NCBI GenBank assembly: GCA_022316685.1 | Contig: JAKJHU010000083.1 | Location: 1 to 64,000, forward strand | Length of the DNA: 64,000 bases | Direction of reading: 5' to 3' | DNA from: Progne subis subis | Taxonomy: Eukaryota > Chordata > Aves > Passeriformes > Hirundinidae | In this document: positions 9,130-22,322 of the stretch, one piece after another | Numbering within the stretch: position 1 is the stretch's first letter | How the letters are laid out: each line of letters opens with the position of its first letter | Program-made: the position numbers and the translations under genes | Notes under the pieces: generated by a model | What the model was told of the DNA's origin: nothing | What the model saw: the letters and a program-made list of their open reading frames with translations, nothing else | The model's database searches: none

Positions 9130-12037
9130 TTGGCCACGATGACAACAGCAGACAGAATCAGACCTGAAAGGGAAAGGGGAGAGGTTTGGACCTACAAGAA
9201 GTCCCCCAGAAGTCCTAAACATCCCCCAGATTTCCCCCCTGGAAGTCCAAAACCCCCTCAGAACTTCCCAGGACCGCTCTGTGTCCACAGCACTGTCCCG
9301 AAGCTCGACCTGGCCTCGGGGACAGGGAGAGAAGGGAGGCAAAAAAGAACGTGCCCAAAAATACCCGCCCAAAAACCTCTAAAAGAAATGCCCCAAAAGA
9401 CCCCCAAGCGCAACTACCGCAACCCTGCCACTCGCCAAATTCGAACCAAAAAAGCCTTCGTGCTAGGCTATATTTTAAATTTTAGTATTTATTATGTTTA
9501 TATTTATCATTATCGTTTCTGTTTTATATCTGTACCTATGTATATTATAGATACCATAATTCACATAGCATGTCGTGATAGAGATTGTATTTATTTATAT
9601 TGCTGATATTATTTTTCATATTTTACATTTCACTTTTTATTAATTATACTTTCCTATTTTTCTATTGATTTTTAAAATTTTCTCTTTGTTTATATGTTAA
9701 ACGACGTTTTAAACTATACAAATTCATTAACCTGACGCATCAGAACTACAATCAATTCGAATTAAATGAGCCTGCTTTTCTAAAGGGTAAAGATTTCATT
9801 CTCATTAAAATAATATTGGCAGATGTTCTCTTTCTGTAGTTTTTTTCGGGGGGCGGGGGGAGTGTTTTTTGTGTGGAGGGTTTTTTTGGTTGGGTTTTTT
9901 TTGGTGGTTTGTGGGTTTTTTTGTTTTGGGGTTTTTTTTGGTTGTTTGCTTTGTTTTGGATTTCTTTCTTACTAAACAATGAGGTTTGGAGACTTCCAGA
10001 ATAAAAAATCTACTTTCTTTTATTGCTGCCTCTGAAATACACCCCGACATCAAGTGACTGCTGCTAACACTGTTCATGGGTAGAATGAGACCTCTTAGGG
10101 GATAAAAGGAAAAGATGGCACCTGGCGTTTACAGCTTTCTCCCTTCGGGTTCTTCAATGGAATAGAAAATACAGAGGTTTTGCTCTCACTCCCGATTCTA
10201 TCCAGGCCTTCGGTGGGTGGCCACGGATGTAATTTTTCACCTTCTTTGTTGCCAGCAGCCAACCTGCCACAAACTTGGGGTCAAAAAGGGTAAGGAAAAA
10301 GAAAAAGAAAAAAAGAAAACATGAATTAAAATAAAATAAAAGAAAACATTTTAAAATACAATAAGAGTTATTAAAAAGAAAAAAAAAAGTATATCTAAAT
10401 ATATATAAAATAAGATAAAAAGGAAAATAAAAATTAAACAATATTTAAAAACTTAAAAGAAACTTTAAAATAATAAAAACAAAAGTAAAAATAAAAACAA
10501 ATAAAATAAAATTATAAAGCTTGAAGAAATAAAAGAGAAAACCTTTTTAAAATACAAACAAAAAAATTACATGAATAAATAAAACTCAATAAAATAAAAG
10601 AGAATTAAAACAATTGCTAAAGTCAAAAAGTAAAATAAATAATGATATAAAAATAAATGCAGCTGGGAGGAAAACTTCCAACAAAACCACCTCAGAACAC
10701 TCCAATGTCCAGCAAATCCCCCGAACCTCCCCTGGAAACCTCCCCCCGCCCGAAACCCCAAATTCCCATTCTTAGTCCCCCATATCTCGCCTTGAGAATC
10801 CCCCAAACCCTCCTCATATGCCCAAAAATTTCCACTCAAGCCCCAAATTCCCCTCTTGAAGCTCCAAATTCCCGCCCTAAACTCCCCCTCGATTCCCCAA
10901 AATGCCCTCGGGAACCCCCAAGTCCTCCCCGGGACCCTCCCAATTCCCTCCTGAACCCCCACATTTCCACCCCCAAACCCTCACAATTTTTCCTCTTAAC
11001 CCCCAAATGCGCCCCCGAGCCCCCAGATTTCTCCTGCAAATTCACCTCTGGGTCTCTTCCTCCTCCGGCAGCGGCCGGGGCCCCCGCCGGCACTGCAGGC
11101 AGCGCCCCAAACCCAGAATCCAGGCCCCCCAGCGCCCCCCAAACCTCAGAATCCAAGTCCCAGTCAGGACTGCCCTCATGAGCCACGAGCCTCCTCGGGA
11201 GACACCGAAATCAGGGAAGGGAGTGGGGGACCCCGGGGGGAATTCGGGGTCCGCCAAAAATCGGAGAGGGGAGAAAACATGGCAGAGGAAATTTGGGGGG
11301 GGGGGGGATGGGACGGGACGCGGCCAAGGGGAATTGAAGGGATCCAGGTAAGAATTCCGGGGTTTGCGGGGGACGAGGAGGACCGGAAACGCCCCTCAGC
11401 CACGCAGAAACCCATAGAGATAAGGGGTGGCGGACCAGAAACGCCCCCGCCCTCTCGGAATCATCGAGATAGCAAAGAGGGGCACCGGAATGCCGCTCCG
11501 CCACGCAGAAAAACCATAGAGATACGGAGTGGCGGACCGGAAACGCCCCCCGCCCTCTCGGAATCATCGAGATAGCGAAGAGGGGCACCGGAATGCCGCT
11601 CCGCCACGCAGAAAAACCACAGAGATATGGAGGGGCGGACCGGAAACGCCCCCCGCCCGATCGGAATAATACACTTATTCCCTCGGAGGAGCGGGACTCC
11701 CCTTCGCCACGCGGAAATCATAGCGATGGCGGGTGGAGGACCGGACCTGTGCAGCTGCAGGTGCTTCCTGTCATGATTTCCCAACTGAGCCCCCCTGCTC
11801 CCGCACGTCTAGGGGCTATGGTATCCTCGCCGACCTCGTGGGAAGGTGCCAGCGCAGGGAGCCCTGAGGGGCGAGCCCCAATAAAGGCGCTGGGAGCCCC
11901 CAGAAATCCGAATTTGGGGAGGGGGACACGGGATGGGACAAAAGTCAAGTTCGTTTGTTGGTAGTTTTTTGAGGGGTTTATTGGGGGGGCGGGGGGGGGG
12001 GGGAGGTGAGTCCTGACGCCCTCAGCTCCCCTCTTTT
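9130..12037. repeat. Sat1 unit 5 (long type)
   Basis: A 2908-bp unit, the first of the uninterrupted B-state series (cactgtcccgaag, aattcacatag). It carries the full 'gggcccccgccggcactgca' stretch near 11078. Confidence 0.92.
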
Positions 12038-14930
12038 TTGGCCACGATGACAACAGCAGACAGAATCAGACCTGAAAGGGAAAGGGGAGAGGTTTGGACC
12101 TACAAGAAGTCCCCCAGAAGTCCTAAACATCCCCCAGATTTCCCCCCTGGAAGTCCAAAACCCCCTCAGAACTTCCCAGGACCGCTCTGTGTCCACAGCA
12201 CTGTCCCGAAGCTCGACCTGGCCTCGGGGACAGGGAGAGAAGGGAGGCAAAAAAGAACGTGCCCAAAAATACCCGCCCAAAAACCTCTAAAAGAAATGCC
12301 CCAAAAGACCCCCAAGCGCAACTACCGCAACCCTGCCACTCGCCAAATTCGAACCAAAAAAGCCTTCGTGCTAGGCTATATTTTAAATTTTAGTATTTAT
12401 TATGTTTATATTTATCATTATCGTTTCTGTTTTATATCTGTACCTATGTATATTATAGATACCATAATTCACATAGCATGTCGTGATAGAGATTGTATTT
12501 ATTTATATTGCTGATATTATTTTTCATATTTTACATTTCACTTTTTATTAATTATACTTTCCTATTTTTCTATTGATTTTTAAAATTTTCTCTTTGTTTA
12601 TATGTTAAACGACGTTTTAAACTATACAAATTCATTAACCTGACGCATCAGAACTACAATCAATTCGAATTAAATGAGCCTGCTTTTCTAAAGGGTAAAG
12701 ATTTCATTCTCATTAAAATAATATTGGCAGATGTTCTCTTTCTGTAGTTTTTTTCGGGGGGGGGGGGAGTGTTTTTTGTGTGGAGGGTTTTTTTGGTTGG
12801 GTTTTTTTTGGTGGTTTGTGGGTTTTTTTGTTTTGGGGTTTTTTTTGGTTGTTTGCTTTGTTTTGGATTTCTTTCTTACTAAACAATGAGGTTTGGAGAC
12901 TTCCAGAATAAAAAATCTACTTTCTTTTATTGCTGCCTCTGAAATACACCCCGACATCAAGTGACTGCTGCTAACACTGTTCATGGGTAGAATGAGACCT
13001 CTTAGGGGATAAAAGGAAAAGATGGCACCTGGCGTTTACAGCTTTCTCCCTTCGGGTTCTTCAATGGAATAGAAAATACAGAGGTTTTGCTCTCACTCCC
13101 GATTCTATCCAGGCCTTCGGTGGGTGGCCACGGATGTAATTTTTCACCTTCTTTGTTGCCAGCAGCCAACCTGCCACAAACTTGGGGTCAAAAAGGGTAA
13201 GGAAAAAGAAAAAGAAAAAAAGAAAACATGAATTAAAATAAAATAAAAGAAAACATTTTAAAATACAATAAGAGTTATTAAAAAGAAAAAAAAAAGTATA
13301 TCTAAATATATATAAAATAAGATAAAAAGGAAAATAAAAATTAAACAATATTTAAAAACTTAAAAGAAACTTTAAAATAATAAAAACAAAAGTAAAAATA
13401 AAAACAAATAAAATAAAATTATAAAGCTTGAAGAAATAAAAGAGAAAACCTTTTTAAAATACAAACAAAAAAATTACATGAATAAATAAAACTCAATAAA
13501 ATAAAAGAGAATTAAAACAATTGCTAAAGTCAAAAAGTAAAATAAATAATGATATAAAAATAAATGCAGCTGGGAGGAAAACTTCCAACAAAACCACCTC
13601 AGAACACTCCAATGTCCAGCAAATCCCCCGAACCTCCCCTGGAAACCTCCCCCCGCCCGAAACCCCAAATTCCCATTCTTAGTCCCCCATATCTCGCCTT
13701 GAGAATCCCCCAAACCCTCCTCATATGCCCAAAAATTTCCACTCAAGCCCCAAATTCCCCTCTTGAAGCTCCAAATTCCCGCCCTAAACTCCCCCTCGAT
13801 TCCCCAAAATGCCCTCGGGAACCCCCAAGTCCTCCCCGGGACCCTCCCAATTCCCTCCTGAACCCCCACATTTCCACCCCCAAACCCTCACAATTTTTCC
13901 TCTTAACCCCCAAATGCGCCCCCGAGCCCCCAGATTTCTCCTGCAAATTCACCTCTGGGTCTCTTCCTCCTCCGGCAGCGGCCGGGGCCAGGCAGCGCCC
14001 CCAAACCCAGAATCCAGGCCCCCCAGCGCCCCCCAAACCTCAGAATCCAAGTCCCACTCAGGACTGCCCTCATGAGCCACGAGCCTCCTCGGGAGACACC
14101 GAAATCAGGGAAGGGAGTGGGGGACCCCGGGGGGAATTCGGGGTCCGCCAAAAATCGGAGAGGGGAGAAAACATGGCAGAGGAAATTTTGGGGGGGGGGG
14201 GGATGGGACGGGACGCGGCCAAGGGGAATTGAAGGGATCCAGGTAAGAATTCCGGGGTTTGCGGGGGACGAGGAGGACCGGAAACGCCCCTCAGCCACGC
14301 AGAAACCCATAGAGATAAGGGGTGGCGGACCAGAAACGCCCCCGCCCTCTCGGAATCATCGAGATAGCAAAGAGGGGCACCGGAATGCCGCTCCGCCACG
14401 CAGAAAAACCATAGAGATACGGAGTGGCGGACCGGAAACGCCCCCCGCCCTCTCGGAATCATCGAGATAGCGAAGAGGGGCACCGGAATGCCGCTCCGCC
14501 ACGCAGAAAAACCACAGAGATATGGAGGGGCGGACCGGAAACGCCCCCGCCCGATCGGAATAATACACTTATTCCCTCGGAGGAGCGGGACTCCCCTTCG
14601 CCACGCGGAAATCATAGCGATGGCGGGTGGAGGACCGGACCTGTGCAGCTGCAGGTGCTTCCTGTCATGATTTCCCAACTGAGCCCCCCTGCTCCCGCAC
14701 GTCTAGGGGCTATGGTATCCTCGCCGACCTCGTGGGAAGGTGCCAGCGCAGGGAGCCCTGAGGGGCGAGCCCCAATAAAGGCGCTGGGAGCCCCCAGAAA
14801 TCCGAATTTGGGGAGGGGGACACGGGATGGGACAAAAGTCAAGTTCGTTTGTTGGTAGTTTTTTGAGGGGTTTATTGGGGGGGCGGGGGGGGGGGGAGGT
14901 GAGTCCTGACGCCCTCAGCTCCCCTCTTTT
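12038..14930. repeat. Sat1 unit 6 (long type)
   Basis: A 2893-bp B-state unit. It carries the same roughly 15-bp deletion in the CpG-rich stretch (near 13985) as unit 1, although the two differ in head markers. This suggests gene conversion or unequal exchange between distant units. Confidence 0.92.
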
Positions 14931-16513
14931 TTGGCCACGATGACAACAGCAGACAGAATCAGACCTGAAAGGGAAAGGGGAGAGGTTTGGACCTACAAGA
15001 AGTCCCCCAGAAGTCCTAAACATCCCCCAGATTTCCCCCCTGGAAGTCCAAAACCCCCTCAGAACTTCCCAGGACCGCTCTGTGTCCACAGCACTGTCCC
15101 GAAGCTCGACCTGGCCTCGGGGACAGGGAGAGAAGGGAGGCAAAAAAGAACGTGCCCAAAAATACCCGCCCAAAAACCTCTAAAAGAAATGCCCCAAAAG
15201 ACCCCCCAAGCGCAACTACCGCAACCCTGCCACTCGCCAAATTCGAACCAAAAAAGCCTTCGTGCTAGGCTATATTTTAAATTTTAGTATTTATTATGTT
15301 TATATTTATCATTATCGTTTCTGTTTTATATCTGTACCTATGTATATTATAGATACCATAATTCACATAGCATGTCGTGATAGAGATTGTATTTATTTAT
15401 ATTGCTGATATTATTTTTCATATTTTACATTTCACTTTTTATTAATTATACTTTCCTATTTTTCTATTGATTTTTAAAATTTTCTCTTTGTTTATATGTT
15501 AAACGACGTTTTAAACTATACAAATTCATTAACCTGACGCATCAGAACTACAATCAATTCGAATTAAATGAGCCTGCTTTTCTAAAGGGTAAAGATTTCA
15601 TTCTCATTAAAATAATATTGGCAGATGTTCTCTTTCTGTAGTTTTTTTCGGGGGGGGGGGAGTGTTTTTTGTGTGGAGGGTTTTTTTGGTTGGGTTTTTT
15701 TGGTGGTTTGTGGGTTTTTTTGTTTTGGGGTTTTTTTTGGTTGTTTGCTTTGTTTTGGATTTCTTTCTTACTAAACAATGAGGTTTGGAGACTTCCAGAA
15801 TAAAAAATCTACTTTCTTTTATTGCTGCCTCTGAAATACACCCCGACATCAAGTGACTGCTGCTAACACTGTTCATGGGTAGAATGAGACCTCTTAGGGG
15901 ATAAAAGGAAAAGATGGCACCTGGCGTTTACAGCTTTCTCCCTTCGGGTTCTTCAATGGAATAGAAAATACAGAGGTTTTGCTCTCACTCCCGATTCTAT
16001 CCAGGCCTTCGGTGGGTGGCCACGGATGTAATTTTTCACCTTCTTTGTTGCCAGCAGCCAACCTGCCACAAACTTGGGGTCAAAAAGGGTAAGGAAAAAG
16101 AAAAAAAGAAAACATGAATTAAAATAAAATAAAAGAAAACATTTTAAAATACAATAAGAGTTATTAAAAAGAAAAAAAAAAGTATATATACATAGCGATG
16201 GCGGGTGGAGGACCGGACCTGTGCAGCTGCAGGTGCTTCCTGTCATGATTTCCCAACTGAGCCCCCCTGCTCCCGCACGTCTAGGGGCTATGGTATCCTC
16301 GCCGACCTCGTGGGAAGGTGCCAGCGCAGGGAGCCCTGAGGGGCGAGCCCCAATAAAGGCGCTGGGAGCCCCCAGAAATCCGAATTTGGGGAGGGGGACA
16401 CGGGATGGGACAAAAGTCAAGTTCGTTTGTTGGTAGTTTTTTGAGAGGTTTATTGGGGGGGCGGGGGGGCGGGGGGGGAGGTGAGTCCTTGACGCCCTCA
16501 GCTCCCCTCTTTT
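14931..16513. repeat. Sat1 unit 7 (short type)
   Basis: A 1583-bp short unit with B-state head, a six-C run and the common tail. It sits alone between long units, unlike the cluster at units 2-4. It also has the shortened A-rich tract seen in unit 2. Confidence 0.92.
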
Positions 16514-19419
16514 TTGGCCACGATGACAACAGCAGACAGAATCAGACCTGAAAGGGAAAGGGGAGAGGTTTGGACCTACAAGAAGTCCCCCAGAAGTCCT
16601 AAACATCCCCCAGATTTCCCCCCTGGAAGTCCAAAACCCCCTCAGAACTTCCCAGGACCGCTCTGTGTCCACAGCACTGTCCCGAAGCTCGACCTGGCCT
16701 CGGGGACAGGGAGAGAAGGGAGGCAAAAAAGAACGTGCCCAAAAATACCCGCCCAAAAACCTCTAAAAGAAATGCCCCAAAAGACCCCCAAGCGCAACTA
16801 CCGCAACCCTGCCACTCGCCAAATTCGAACCAAAAAAGCCTTCGTGCTAGGCTATATTTTAAATTTTAGTATTTATTATGTTTATATTTATCATTATCGT
16901 TTCTGTTTTATATCTGTACCTATGTATATTATAGATACCATAATTCACATAGCATGTCGTGATAGAGATTGTATTTATTTATATTGCTGATATTATTTTT
17001 CATATTTTACATTTCACTTTTTATTAATTATACTTTCCTATTTTTCTATTGATTTTTAAAATTTTCTCTTTGTTTATATGTTAAACGACGTTTTAAACTA
17101 TACAAATTCATTAACCTGACGCATCAGAACTACAATCAATTCGAATTAAATGAGCCTGCTTTTCTAAAGGGTAAAGATTTCATTCTCATTAAAATAATAT
17201 TGGCAGATGTTCTCTTTCTGTAGTTTTTTTCGGGGGGGGGGGAGTGTTTTTTGTGTGGAGGGTTTTTTTGGTTGGGTTTTTTTTGGTGGTTTGTGGGTTT
17301 TTTTGTTTTGGGGTTTTTTTTGGTTGTTTGCTTTGTTTTGGATTTCTTTCTTACTAAACAATGAGGTTTGGAGACTTCCAGAATAAAAAATCTACTTTCT
17401 TTTATTGCTGCCTCTGAAATACACCCCGACATCAAGTGACTGCTGCTAACACTGTTCATGGGTAGAATGAGACCTCTTAGGGGATAAAAGGAAAAGATGG
17501 CACCTGGCGTTTACAGCTTTCTCCCTTCGGGTTCTTCAATGGAATAGAAAATACAGAGGTTTTGCTCTCACTCCCGATTCTATCCAGGCCTTCGGTGGGT
17601 GGCCACGGATGTAATTTTTCACCTTCTTTGTTGCCAGCAGCCAACCTGCCACAAACTTGGGGTCAAAAAGGGTAAGGAAAAAGAAAAAGAAAAAAAGAAA
17701 ACATGAATTAAAATAAAATAAAAGAAAACATTTTAAAATACAATAAGAGTTATTAAAAAGAAAAAAAAAGTATATCTAAATATATATAAAATAAGATAAA
17801 AAGGAAAATAAAAATTAAACAATATTTAAAAACTTAAAAGAAACTTTAAAATAATAAAAACAAAAGTAAAAATAAAAACAAATAAAATAAAATTATAAAG
17901 CTTGAAGAAATAAAAGAGAAAACCTTTTTAAAATACAAACAAAAAAATTACATGAATAAATAAAACTCAATAAAATAAAAGAGAATTAAAACAATTGCTA
18001 AAGTCAAAAAGTAAAATAAATAATGATATAAAAATAAATGCAGCTGGGAGGAAAACTTCCAACAAAACCACCTCAGAACACTCCAATGTCCAGCAAATCC
18101 CCCGAACCTCCCCTGGAAACCTCCCCCCGCCCGAAACCCCAAATTCCCATTCTTAGTCCCCCATATCTCGCCTTGAGAATCCCCCAAACCCTCCTCATAT
18201 GCCCAAAAATTTCCACTCAAGCCCCAAATTCCCCTCTTGAAGCTCCAAATTCCCGCCCTAAACTCCCCCTCGATTCCCCAAAATGCCCTCGGGAACCCCC
18301 AAGTCCTCCCCGGGACCCTCCCAATTCCCTCCTGAACCCCCACATTTCCACCCCCAAACCCTCACAATTTTTCCTCTTAACCCCCAAATGCGCCCCCGAG
18401 CCCCCAGATTTCTCCTGCAAATTCACCTCTGGGTCTCTTCCTCCTCCGGCAGCGGCCGGGGCCCCGCCGGCACTGCAGGCAGCGCCCCAAACCCAGAATC
18501 CAGGCCCCCCAGCGCCCCCCAAACCTCAGAATCCAAGTCCCACTCAGGACTGCCCTCATGAGCCACGAGCCTCCTCGGGAGACACCGAAATCAGGGAAGG
18601 GAGTGGGGGACCCCGGGGGGAATTCGGGGTCCGCCAAAAATCGGAGAGGGGAGAAAACATGGCAGAGGAAATTTGGGGGGGGGGGGGGGATGGGACGGGA
18701 CGCGGCCAAGGGGAATTGAAGGGATCCAGGTAAGAATTCCGGGGTTTGCGGGGGACGAGGAGGACCGGAAACGCCCCTCAGCCACGCAGAAACCCATAGA
18801 GATAAGGGGTGGCGGACCAGAAACGCCCCCGCCCTCTCGGAATCATCGAGATAGCAAAGAGGGGCACCGGAATGCCGCTCCGCCACGCAGAAAAACCATA
18901 GAGATACGGAGTGGCGGACCGGAAACGCCCCCCGCCCTCTCGGAATCATCGAGATAGCGAAGAGGGGCACCGGAATGCCGCTCCGCCACGCAGAAAAACC
19001 ACAGAGATATGGAGGGGCGGACCGGAAACGCCCCCCCGCCCGATCGGAATAATACACTTATTCCCTCGGAGGAGCGGGACTCCCCTTCGCCACGCGGAAA
19101 TCATAGCGATGGCGGGTGGAGGACCGGACCTGTGCAGCTGCAGGTGCTTCCTGTCATGATTTCCCAACTGAGCCCCCCTGCTCCCGCACGTCTAGGGGCT
19201 ATGGTATCCTCGCCGACCTCGTGGGAAGGTGCCAGCGCAGGGAGCCCTGAGGGGCGAGCCCCAATAAAGGCGCTGGGAGCCCCCAGAAATCCGAATTTGG
19301 GGAGGGGGACACGGGATGGGACAAAAGTCAAGTTCGTTTGTTGGTAGTTTTTTGAGGGGTTTATTGGGGGGGCGGGGGGGGGGGGAGGTGAGTCCTGACG
19401 CCCTCAGCTCCCCTCTTTT
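16514..19419. repeat. Sat1 unit 8 (long type)
   Basis: A 2906-bp B-state long unit with all modules present, including four roughly 103-bp CpG-rich sub-repeats near 18780-19110. Confidence 0.92.
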
Positions 19420-22322
19420 TTGGCCACGATGACAACAGCAGACAGAATCAGACCTGAAAGGGAAAGGGGAGAGGTTTGGACCTACAAGAAGTCCCCCAGA
19501 AGTCCTAAACATCCCCCAGATTTCCCCCCTGGAAGTCCAAAACCCCCTCAGAACTTCCCAGGACCGCTCTGTGTCCACAGCACTGTCCCGAAGCTCGACC
19601 TGGCCTCGGGGACAGGGAGAGAAGGGAGGCAAAAAAGAACGTGCCCAAAAATACCCGCCCAAAAACCTCTAAAAGAAATGCCCCAAAAGACCCCCAAGCG
19701 CAACTACCGCAACCCTGCCACTCGCCAAATTCGAACCAAAAAAGCCTTCGTGCTAGGCTATATTTTAAATTTTAGTATTTATTATGTTTATATTTATCAT
19801 TATCGTTTCTGTTTTATATCTGTACCTATGTATATTATAGATACCATAATTCACATAGCATGTCGTGATAGAGATTGTATTTATTTATATTGCTGATATT
19901 ATTTTTCATATTTTACATTTCACTTTTTATTAATTATACTTTCCTATTTTTCTATTGATTTTTAAAATTTTCTCTTTGTTTATATGTTAAACGACGTTTT
20001 AAACTATACAAATTCATTAACCTGACGCATCAGAACTACAATCAATTCGAATTAAATGAGCCTGCTTTTCTAAAGGGTAAAGATTTCATTCTCATTAAAA
20101 TAATATTGGCAGATGTTCTCTTTCTGTAGTTTTTTTCGGGGGGCGGGGGAGTGTTTTTTGTGTGGAGGGTTTTTTGGTTGGGTTTTTTGGTGGTTTGTGG
20201 GTTTTTTGTTTTGGGGTTTTTTTTGGTTGTTTGCTTTGTTTTGGATTTCTTTCTTACTAAACAATGAGGTTTGGAGACTTCCAGAATAAAAAATCTACTT
20301 TCTTTTATTGCTGCCTCTGAAATACACCCCGACATCAAGTGACTGCTGCTAACACTGTTCATGGGTAGAATGAGACCTCTTAGGGTATAAAAGGAAAAGA
20401 TGGCACCTGGCGTTTACAGCTTTCTCCCTTCGGGTTCTTCAATGGAATAGAAAATACAGAGGTTTTGCTCTCACTCCCGATTCTATCCAGGCCTTCGGTG
20501 GGTGGCCACGGATGTAATTTTTCACCTTCTTTGTTGCCAGCAGCCAACCTGCCACAAACTTGGGGTCAAAAAGGGTAAGGAAAAAGAAAAAGAAAAAAAG
20601 AAAACATGAATTAAAATAAAATAAAAGAAAACATTTTAAAATACAATAAGAGTTATTAAAAAGAAAAAAAAAGTATATCTAAATATATATAAAATAAGAT
20701 AAAAAGGAAAATAAAAATTAAACAATATTTAAAAACTTAAAAGAAACTTTAAAATAATAAAAACAAAAGTAAAAATAAAAACAAATAAAATAAAATTATA
20801 AAGCTTGAAGAAATAAAAGAGAAAACCTTTTTAAAATACAAACAAAAAATTACATGAATAAATAAAACTCAATAAAATAAAAGAGAATTAAAACAATTGC
20901 TAAAGTCAAAAAGTAAAATAAATAATGATATAAAAATAAATGCAGCTGGGAGGAAAACTTCCAAAAAAACCACCTCAGAACACTCCAATGTCCAGCAAAT
21001 CCCCCGAACCTCCCCTGGAAACCTCCCCCCGCCCGAAACCCCAAATTCCCATTCTTAGTCCCCCATATCTCGCCTTGAGAATCCCCCAAACCCTCCTCAT
21101 ATGCCCAAAAATTTCCACTCAAGCCCCAAATTCCCCTCTTGAAGCTCCAAATTCCCGCCCTAAACTCCCCCTCGATTCCCCAAAATGCCCTCGGGAACCC
21201 CCAAGTCCTCCCCGGGACCCTCCCAATTCCCTCCTGAACCCCCACATTTCCACCCCCAAACCCTCACAATTTTTCCTCTTAACCCCCAAATGCGCCCCCG
21301 AGCCCCCAGATTTCTCCTGCAAATTCACCTCTGGGTCTCTTCCTCCTCCGGCAGCGGCCGGGGCCCCCGCCGGCACTGCAGGCCGCGCCCCCAAACCCAG
21401 AATCCAGGCCCCCCAGCGCCCCCCAAACCTCAGAATCCAAGTCCCACTCAGGACTGCCCTCATGAGCCACGAGCCTCCTCGGGAGACACCGAAATCAGGG
21501 AAGGGAGTGGGGGACCCCGGGGGGAATTCGGGGTCCGCCAAAAATCGGAGAGGGGAGAAAACATGGCAGAGGAAATTTTGGGGGGAGGGGGGATGGGACG
21601 GGACGCGGCCAAGGGGAATTGAAGGGATCCAGGTAAGAATTCCGGGGTTTGCGGGGGACGAGGAGGACCGGAAACGCCCCTCAGCCACGCAGAAACCCAT
21701 AGAGATAAGGGGTGGCGGACCAGAAACGCCCCCGCCCTCTCGGAATCATCGAGATAGCAAAGAGGGGCACCGGAATGCCGCTCCGCCACGCAGAAAAACC
21801 ATAGAGATACGGAGTGGCGGACCGGAAACGCCCCCCGCCCTCTCGGAATCATCGAGATAGCGAAGAGGGGCACCGGAATGCCGCTCCGCCACGCAGAAAA
21901 ACCACAGAGATATGGAGGGGCGGACCGGAAACGCCCCCCGCCCGATCGGAATAATACACTTATTCCCTCGGAGGAGCGGGACTCCCCTTCGCCACGCGGA
22001 AATCATAGCGATGGCGGGTGGAGGACCGGACCTGTGCAGCTGCAGGTGCTTCCTGTCATGATTTCCCAACTGAGCCCCCCTGCTCCCGCACGTCTAGGGG
22101 CTATGGTATCCTCGCCGACCTCGTGGGAAGGTGCCAGCGCAGGGAGCCCTGAGGGGCGAGCCCCAATAAAGGCGCTGGGAGCCCCCAGAAATCCGAATTT
22201 GGGGAGGGGGACACGGGATGGGACAAAAGTCAAGTTCGTTTGTTGGTAGTTTTTTGAGGGGTTTATTGGGGGGGCGGGGGGGGGGGGGAGGTGAGTCCTG
22301 ACGCCCTCAGCTCCCCTCTTTT
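19420..22322. repeat. Sat1 unit 9 (long type)
   Basis: A 2903-bp B-state unit. The T runs of its G/T-rich tract (20150-20230) are shorter than elsewhere. It has the intact tataaaag at about 20386 and a private 'caggccgcgccc' near 21380. Confidence 0.92.

Noticed and set aside
20940..21860. 306-codon proline-rich open frame in several long Sat1 units
   Set aside because: It lies in C-rich low-complexity DNA where all six frames are open and is disrupted in sister units. Composition explains it.
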